DNA from: Mycobacterium sp.
GTDB lineage: Bacteria; Actinomycetota; Actinomycetes; Mycobacteriales; Mycobacteriaceae
Direction of reading: 5' to 3'
Length of the DNA stretch: 64,000 nt
Assembly (NCBI GenBank): GCA_016197405.1
Contig: JACPVR010000003.1
Span: forward strand, 45,698 to 109,697
Shown piece after piece: positions 56,694-64,000 of this stretch. A program made the translations under genes and the position numbers. Numbering within the stretch: position 1 is the first letter of the stretch; every line of letters starts with the position of its first letter. The notes below the pieces were generated by a model. It was not told the DNA's origin and did no database searches. It saw nothing but the letters and a program-made list of their open reading frames with translations.

Positions 56694-58343
56694 ATGGCAG
56701 AGTTGACAATCTCAGCTGCTGATATCGAAGGCGCGATCGAGAACTACGTGTCCTCGTTCGAGGCCCAGTCGGAGCGCGAGGAGATCGGCACAGTCGTCGA
56801 CGCCGGCGACGGTATCGCCCACGTCGAGGGCCTGCCCTCGGTGATGACGCAGGAACTGCTGGAGTTCCCCGGCGGCGTGCTCGGTGTCGCGCTCAACCTC
56901 GACGAGCACAGCGTCGGCGCCGTCATCCTCGGTGACTTCGAGAAGATCGAGCAGGGCCAGCAGGTCAAGCGCACCAACGAGGTCCTCTCGGTACCCGTCG
57001 GTGACGCCTTCCTCGGCCGCGTCATCAACCCGCTCGGTGAGCCGATCGACGGTCAGGGCGAGATCAAGGCCGAGACCCGCCGCGCCCTCGAGCTGCAGGC
57101 GCCTTCGGTGGTTCAGCGCCAGGGTGTCTCCGAGCCGCTGCAGACCGGTATCAAGGCCATCGACTCGCAGACCCCGATCGGCCGCGGCCAGCGCCAGCTG
57201 ATCATCGGCGACCGCAAGACCGGCAAGACCGCGGTGTGCGTCGACACCATCCTCAACCAGCGCCAAGCCTGGGAGACCGGCGACCCGAAGCAGCAGGTGC
57301 GCTGCGTCTACGTCGCGATCGGCCAGAAGGGCACCACGATCGCCAGCGTCAAGCGGGCGCTCGAAGAGGGTGGCGCGATGGAGTACACCACCATCGTCGC
57401 GGCCCCGGCATCGGATGCCGCCGGCTTCAAATGGCTTGCGCCCTACACCGGTTCGGCCATCGGTCAGCACTGGATGTACGACGGCAAGCACGTCCTCATC
57501 GTGTTCGACGATCTGTCCAAGCAGGCCGACGCCTACCGCGCCATCTCGCTGCTGCTGCGTCGCCCGCCGGGCCGCGAAGCCTTCCCCGGTGACGTCTTCT
57601 ACCTGCACTCCCGTCTGCTGGAACGTTGCGCCAAGCTCTCCGACGAGCTGGGTGGCGGTTCGATGACCGGGCTGCCGATCATCGAGACCAAGGCCAACGA
57701 CATCTCGGCGTTCATCCCGACCAACGTCATCTCGATCACCGACGGCCAGTGCTTCCTGGAGTCCGACCTGTTCAACCAGGGCGTGCGTCCGGCAATCAAC
57801 GTCGGTGTCTCGGTGTCCCGCGTCGGTGGTGCCGCACAGATCAAGGCCATGAAAGAGGTTGCCGGCTCGCTGCGTCTGGATCTGTCGCAGTACCGCGAGC
57901 TGGAGGCCTTCGCGGCCTTCGCCTCGGACCTGGATGCGGCGTCGAAGGCGCAGCTGGACCGCGGTGCCCGGCTGGTCGAGCTGCTCAAGCAGCCGCAGTA
58001 CAGCCCGCTGTCGGTCGAAGAGCAGGTCGTCGCGATCTTCCTGGGTACCAAGGGCCACCTCGACTCGGTGCCGGTGGAAGACGTGCAGCGCTTCGAAGCC
58101 GAGTTCCTGGAGCACGTCAAGGCCTCGCATGAGGAGATCCTGACCGATATCCGGGAGTCCAAGAAGCTCTCCGATGAGAACGACGAGAAGCTCGTCAACG
58201 TCATCAACGAGTTCAAGAAGGGCTTCTCGGCCACCGACGGCAGCTCGGTCGTCGTCAACGAGAACGACGCCGAGGCGCTCGATCCCGATGACCTCGAAAA
58301 AGAGTCGGTCAAGGTTCGCAAGCCGGCTCCGAAGAAGAAGTAG
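56694..58343 (+). CDS. atpA: ATP synthase subunit alpha
   Basis: Non-catalytic nucleotide-binding F1 subunit, 549 residues. Walker A GDRKTGKT at 172-179, [11 protein letters not shown] as Walker B region and the Arg finger in the [13 protein letters not shown] segment. A C-terminal extension of about 36 residues ([20 protein letters not shown] to a Lys-rich end) matches the mycobacteria-specific tail reported to suppress ATP hydrolysis. Confidence 0.98.
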   Translation: MAELTISAADIEGAIENYVSSFEAQSEREEIGTVVDAGDGIAHVEGLPSVMTQELLEFPGGVLGVALNLDEHSVGAVILGDFEKIEQGQQVKRTNEVLSVPVGDAFLGRVINPLGEPIDGQGEIKAETRRALELQAPSVVQRQGVSEPLQTGIKAIDSQTPIGRGQRQLIIGDRKTGKTAVCVDTILNQRQAWETGDPKQQVRCVYVAIGQKGTTIASVKRALEEGGAMEYTTIVAAPASDAAGFKWLAPYTGSAIGQHWMYDGKHVLIVFDDLSKQADAYRAISLLLRRPPGREAFPGDVFYLHSRLLERCAKLSDELGGGSMTGLPIIETKANDISAFIPTNVISITDGQCFLESDLFNQGVRPAINVGVSVSRVGGAAQIKAMKEVAGSLRLDLSQYRELEAFAAFASDLDAASKAQLDRGARLVELLKQPQYSPLSVEEQVVAIFLGTKGHLDSVPVEDVQRFEAEFLEHVKASHEEILTDIRESKKLSDENDEKLVNVINEFKKGFSATDGSSVVVNENDAEALDPDDLEKESVKVRKPAPKKK

Positions 58344-58373
58344 ACCCGGCAGAACTGAAGAGTCTGGAATCAG

Positions 58374-60766
<2,393 letters not shown>

Positions 60767-60802
60767 TTGCCGGATTGACTGGATCGCGAAAGGTGGTGTG
60801 CC

Positions 60803-61168
60803 ATGGCTGAACTGGACGTCGACATCGTCGCCGTCGAGCGCAAGGTCTGGTCCGGAAAGGCCACCTTCGTCTTCACCCGGACCACTGCGGGTGAGATCGG
60901 CGTCCTGCCGCGACATATCCCGTTGGTGGCACAGCTGGTCGACGACGCCATGGTGCGCGTCGAACGCGAAGGCGAAGACGATCTGCGTATCGCGGTCGAC
61001 GGTGGATTCCTGTCGGTGACCGACGAGGGCGTCATCATCTTGGCCGAGTCGGCCGAGTTCGAGTCGGAGATCGACGCCGACGCCGCCAAGACCGACTCCG
61101 AGTCGGACGACCCCGCGGTCGCTGCGAGGGGTCGGGCCAGGCTGCGCGCACTGGGCCAGCTCGACTAG
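60803..61168 (+). CDS. atpC: ATP synthase subunit epsilon
   Basis: F1 rotor subunit, 121 residues, with the N-terminal beta-sandwich ([36 protein letters not shown]) and a short C-terminal helical part. The shortened C-terminal domain is usual in mycobacteria. Last ATP synthase gene; the next gene follows after 16 bp. Confidence 0.97.
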   Translation: MAELDVDIVAVERKVWSGKATFVFTRTTAGEIGVLPRHIPLVAQLVDDAMVRVEREGEDDLRIAVDGGFLSVTDEGVIILAESAEFESEIDADAAKTDSESDDPAVAARGRARLRALGQLD

Positions 61169-61184
61169 ACGGGCCGGGTCAGCC

Positions 61185-61637
61185 ATGAGCACACCCATGA
61201 TCCTGATGGCTGTGCTGGTAACTGTGCTGCTGTTGCTTGTCTTGGTGCTGAGCTATCGGCTGTGGAAACTGCGGCAGGGTGGCACCGCCGGAATCCTTCG
61301 GGACACCCCGGCCGTCGCCGGTCACGGTTGGCGGCACGGTGTGATCCGTTATCGCGGAGGCGAAGCCGCCTTCTACCGGTTGTCGAGTCTGCGCTGGTGG
61401 CCGGATCGCCGGCTCAGCAGGCGAGGCCTGGAGATCTTGTCGCGACGGGCACCCCGTGGTGACGAGTTCGACATCATGACCGACGAGATCGTGATTCTGG
61501 AATTGCGCGATACCGCCAATGACGGACTGGACCGCCGCACCGGTTACGAGCTGGCACTGGACCGGGGCGCGCTGACGGCGTTCCTGTCCTGGCTGGAGTC
61601 TCGGCCGTCACCGCGGACGCGCCGCAAGAGCGTGTAA
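61185..61637 (+). CDS. DUF2550 membrane protein
   Basis: A 150-residue protein with one N-terminal membrane helix (ILMAVLVTVLLLLVLVLSYRL) and a basic cytoplasmic domain rich in Arg (HGVIRYRGGEAAFYRLSSLRW, outlined). It matches the DUF2550 family, found directly after atpC in mycobacteria (Rv1312). Function unknown; conserved linkage suggests a role with the ATP synthase or the envelope. Confidence 0.88.
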   Translation: MSTPMILMAVLVTVLLLLVLVLSYRLWKLRQGGTAGILRDTPAVAGHGWRHGVIRYRGGEAAFYRLSSLRWWPDRRLSRRGLEILSRRAPRGDEFDIMTDEIVILELRDTANDGLDRRTGYELALDRGALTAFLSWLESRPSPRTRRKSV

Positions 61638-61650
61638 CCGGTTGCCGCCC

Positions 61651-62241
61651 TCAGGCTTCGGGTTTCTCTGCTCCCGGTCCGCCTGGCTGCCAGAGCACAT
61701 CGCCGTCAGGATTGGCTGCTCGCGACAGGATGAACAGCAGGTCGGAGAGCCGATTGAGGTATTTCGCCGGCAGCACGCTGACACCGTCGGGATGTGCGGC
61801 CACCGCCGTCCAAGCCGATCGTTCGGCGCGACGTGCCACGGTGCGCGCGACATGTAAGAGGGCTGACAGCGCGGTTCCGCCGGGCAGGATGAACGAGTTC
61901 AGCGCCGGCAGCGGCTCGTTGAACTCATCGCACCATTTCTCCAGGCGGTCGATGTAGTTCTGGCTGATACGCAGCGGTGGGTACTCGGGATTCTCGACGA
62001 CCGGTGTCGACAGGTCAGCCCCGGCGTCGAACAGATCGTTCTGAATCTGGCGCAAAACGGCCGATATTTGCTGCCCGGGTGCGCCGAGCGCCACGGCGAC
62101 ACCGATCGCGGCATTGGCCTCATCGCAGTCGGCGTAGGCCACCAGCCGCGGATCGTCTTTGGGCACACGAGAGAAATCACTCAGTCCCGTGGTCCCGTCA
62201 TCGCCGGTACGGGTGTAAATGCGGGTCAAGTGCACTGCCAT
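61651..62241 (-). CDS. PduO-type cob(I)alamin adenosyltransferase
   Basis: A 196-residue ATP:cobalamin adenosyltransferase (ACA family) that makes adenosylcobalamin, cofactor of methylmalonyl-CoA mutase. Motifs: ATP-binding N-terminus [20 protein letters not shown], then [18 protein letters not shown], the [19 protein letters not shown] helix and [14 protein letters not shown]. Equals Rv1314c in position. Start chosen at [14 protein letters not shown]; the longer open frame is antisense to murA. Divergent from murA and convergent with the DUF2550 gene (13 bp). Confidence 0.94.
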   Translation of the reverse strand: MAVHLTRIYTRTGDDGTTGLSDFSRVPKDDPRLVAYADCDEANAAIGVAVALGAPGQQISAVLRQIQNDLFDAGADLSTPVVENPEYPPLRISQNYIDRLEKWCDEFNEPLPALNSFILPGGTALSALLHVARTVARRAERSAWTAVAAHPDGVSVLPAKYLNRLSDLLFILSRAANPDGDVLWQPGGPGAEKPEA

Positions 62242-62311
62242 GGTCAAACCGTACCGGGCGGTGTGGCCGCGTGGCCTGACACCGACCCATGCGCTGTCTA
62301 CACTGACCGGC

Positions 62312-63565
62312 GTGAGCGAGCGATTCGTGGTGACCGGTGGCAGCCGGTTGTCAGGCGAAGTTGCTGTCGGGGGAGCCAAGAACAGTGTTCTGAAGCTGAT
62401 GGCCGCCAGCTTGCTCGCCGAGGGCACCACGACGATCACCAACTGCCCGGACATCCTCGATGTGCCACTGATGGCCGAGGTGCTGCGCGGACTCGGTGCC
62501 AATGTGGAGCTGGACGGCGACGTCGTCCGCATCACCTCACCCGACGAGCTCAAATACGACGCCGATTTCGCCGCGGTCCGCCAGTTCCGCGCATCGGTGT
62601 GCGTGCTGGGTCCGCTGGTGGGCCGCTGTAAACGTGCCAAGGTCGCGTTGCCCGGCGGTGACGCGATCGGATCGCGACCGCTGGACATGCACCAGGCCGG
62701 TCTGCGCCAGCTGGGTGCCAACTGCAATATCGAACACGGCTGCGTCGTGGCCGAGGCCGAACATCTGCGCGGTGCAGAGATCCAGTTGGAGTTCCCGTCG
62801 GTGGGAGCGACCGAGAACATCCTGATGGCCGCGGTACTGGCCGAGGGCGTGACGGTCATCCACAACGCGGCGCGCGAACCCGATGTCGTCGATCTGTGCA
62901 CGATGCTGACCCAGATGGGTGCGGAGATCTCCGGGGCCGGCTCGCCGGTGCTGACGATCACCGGGGTGTCCAAGCTGTTCCCCACCGAACACCGGGTGAT
63001 CGGCGACCGGATCGTTGCCGCGACCTGGGGTATCGCCGCGGCGATGACACGCGGGGATATCTCGATCACCGGGGTGGATCCCGCTCACCTGCAGTTGGTG
63101 TTGCACAAGCTGCACGACGTCGGCGCCACGGTGACCCAGAGTGACAACGGGTTCCGGGTGGTGCAGTACGAGCGGCCCAAGGCCGTCAACGTCGCAACGC
63201 TGCCGTTCCCGGGTTTCCCGACGGACCTGCAGCCGATGGCGATCGGTCTGGCCGCGATCGCCGACGGCACCTCGATGATCACCGAGAACGTCTTCGAGGC
63301 GAGGTTCCGGTTCGTCGAGGAGATGATCCGATTGGGTGCCGATGCCCGTACCGATGGTCACCACGCGGTAATCCGTGGCATCCCACAGCTTTCCAGCGCT
63401 CCGGTGTGGTCGTCGGACATCCGGGCCGGCGCGGGCTTGGTGCTCGCGGCGTTGGTCGCCGACGGAGACACCGAGGTCCACGACGTTTTCCACATCGATC
63501 GCGGTTACCCGTTGTTCGTCGAGAACCTGGTCAGTCTGGGAGCGGAGATCGAGCGAGTGGAGTAG
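62312..63565 (+). CDS. murA: UDP-N-acetylglucosamine 1-carboxyvinyltransferase
   Basis: First committed enzyme of peptidoglycan synthesis; transfers enolpyruvate to UDP-GlcNAc. 417 residues. Lys23/Asn24 in [10 protein letters not shown] bind substrate. The mobile loop reads [11 protein letters not shown], with Asp117 where most bacteria have the Cys targeted by fosfomycin; this explains the intrinsic resistance known for mycobacteria. GTG start at 62312 gives the family length. It lies just upstream of the rRNA promoters, as in other mycobacteria. Confidence 0.97.
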   Translation: MSERFVVTGGSRLSGEVAVGGAKNSVLKLMAASLLAEGTTTITNCPDILDVPLMAEVLRGLGANVELDGDVVRITSPDELKYDADFAAVRQFRASVCVLGPLVGRCKRAKVALPGGDAIGSRPLDMHQAGLRQLGANCNIEHGCVVAEAEHLRGAEIQLEFPSVGATENILMAAVLAEGVTVIHNAAREPDVVDLCTMLTQMGAEISGAGSPVLTITGVSKLFPTEHRVIGDRIVAATWGIAAAMTRGDISITGVDPAHLQLVLHKLHDVGATVTQSDNGFRVVQYERPKAVNVATLPFPGFPTDLQPMAIGLAAIADGTSMITENVFEARFRFVEEMIRLGADARTDGHHAVIRGIPQLSSAPVWSSDIRAGAGLVLAALVADGDTEVHDVFHIDRGYPLFVENLVSLGAEIERVE

Positions 63566-63612
63566 AAATCGTTGTCCCGCAGTGCAATCACGCGCGATGG
63601 GGCAGACGCGGT

Positions 63613-63824
63613 TTGACATTCTCGCCCGGGAGTTACTAACCTGACGGAGTCGCTTCGCAGGCGCGGACTTTTCCCGGAGATCTCTTCGAGAAGATGACCG
63701 AAACCCGAAGTTGACAAGCCAGCTAGAGAACTACTAAGCTAGCACGGCTGCCTCGCAGGCGCGGACTCTTCTCGAAGATGACCGAAACCCGAGGTTGACA
63801 CTCCCGCCGGATCTGTATTAAGCT
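63613..63824 (+). promoter_or_regulatory. Three tandem rRNA promoters
   Basis: Three -35 boxes TTGACA at 63613-63618, 63711-63716 and 63795-63800 are each followed after exactly 18 bp by a -10: TAACCT 63637-63642, TAAGCT 63735-63740 and TAAGCT 63819-63824. The DNA between them is duplicated (shared TCGCAGGCGCGGACT and GATGACCGAAACCCGA blocks), with a 14-bp deletion in the second copy. This matches the hypervariable multiple promoter region between murA and the 16S gene in mycobacterial rrnA operons. Confidence 0.88.
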
Positions 63825-64000
63825 GGCAGGGTTGCCCCGAATCGGGCAAAACAAAGCAAGTCTGTTGTTTGAGAACTCAATAGTGTGTTTGGTGGTTTTT
63901 GTTTGTTGTTTTGCCATCCTTTGTGGGGGACTCCCCGTCTTCCTGCATTGAGGGGTGGTTGTTTTTTTGATGCCAGTTTTGGTGTCTTTTTGTTAGGTCA
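63825..64000 (+). other. Pre-16S rRNA leader (5' part)
   Basis: AT-rich transcribed leader after the last promoter. The stretch TGTTTGAGAACTCAATAGTG at about 63866-63885 is characteristic of actinobacterial rRNA leaders near the antitermination boxA; T-rich sequences follow. The mature 16S does not start within the window. Confidence 0.75.

Overview
The window looks like a chromosomal segment of a fast-growing mycobacterium (Mycolicibacterium type). Evidence: high GC with frequent GTG starts and ATGA/GTGA start-stop overlaps; an ATP synthase c subunit almost identical to that of M. tuberculosis as I recall it; a MurA with Asp instead of Cys at position 117; an N-terminally extended Rho; and a gene order that follows M. 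tuberculosis Rv1280c to rrs from memory (oppABCD, canA, cysD, cysNC, Rrf2 regulator, then tRNA-Arg, argS, lysA, thrA, thrC, thrB, rho, rpmE, prfA, prmC, tsaC, wecA, atp operon, DUF2550, cobalamin adenosyltransferase, murA, rRNA promoters). No database search was possible, so species and orthology rest on recognition.

Region 1 (0-12.2 kb, conserved core, sulfur theme): the end of an alpha/beta hydrolase, the minus-strand oppBCDA peptide importer, carbonic anhydrase canA, an orphan GIY-YIG protein, then the sulfate activation operon cysD-cysNC-cysQ followed by an isochorismatase-fold hydrolase and an Rrf2 regulator. Alternating half-sites just upstream of cysD are a plausible operator for that Rrf2 protein.

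Region 2 (12.1-35.7 kb, accessory block): sits where M. tuberculosis has Rv1288-Rv1291c. It holds a histidine kinase / LuxR regulator / DUF4097 protein operon, a TDT-family transporter, a VOC protein, a tightly coupled operon (LLM monooxygenase, lactate monooxygenase, GH13 alpha-glucosidase, PPOX-like protein), a very large secreted PQQ-type sugar dehydrogenase, a P1 peptidase, a divergent ROK repressor/MFS pair, a type B carboxylesterase, a 1437-residue surface protein ending in a GH39-like glycosidase domain, and a TetR/SDR pair. The two giant secreted proteins share the same leader and low-complexity N-terminus. The block ends at tRNA-Arg(CCG), but no integrase or insertion sequence is visible.

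Region 3 (35.7-52.9 kb, core): tRNA-Arg, argS, the lysA-thrA-thrC-thrB aspartate-family operon, rho with a long Asn-rich disordered insert, a small accessory pocket (quinone oxidoreductase/MarR, TetR/FadD-like ligase), then rpmE, an intrinsic terminator, prfA-prmC-tsaC and wecA.

Region 4 (52.9-64 kb, core): a structured leader, the complete ATP synthase operon (atpI-like, B, E, F, fused F-H, A, G, D, C), a DUF2550 membrane protein, PduO-type cobalamin adenosyltransferase on the minus strand, murA, and three tandem rRNA promoters with the start of the pre-16S leader. The 16S gene lies just beyond the right edge.
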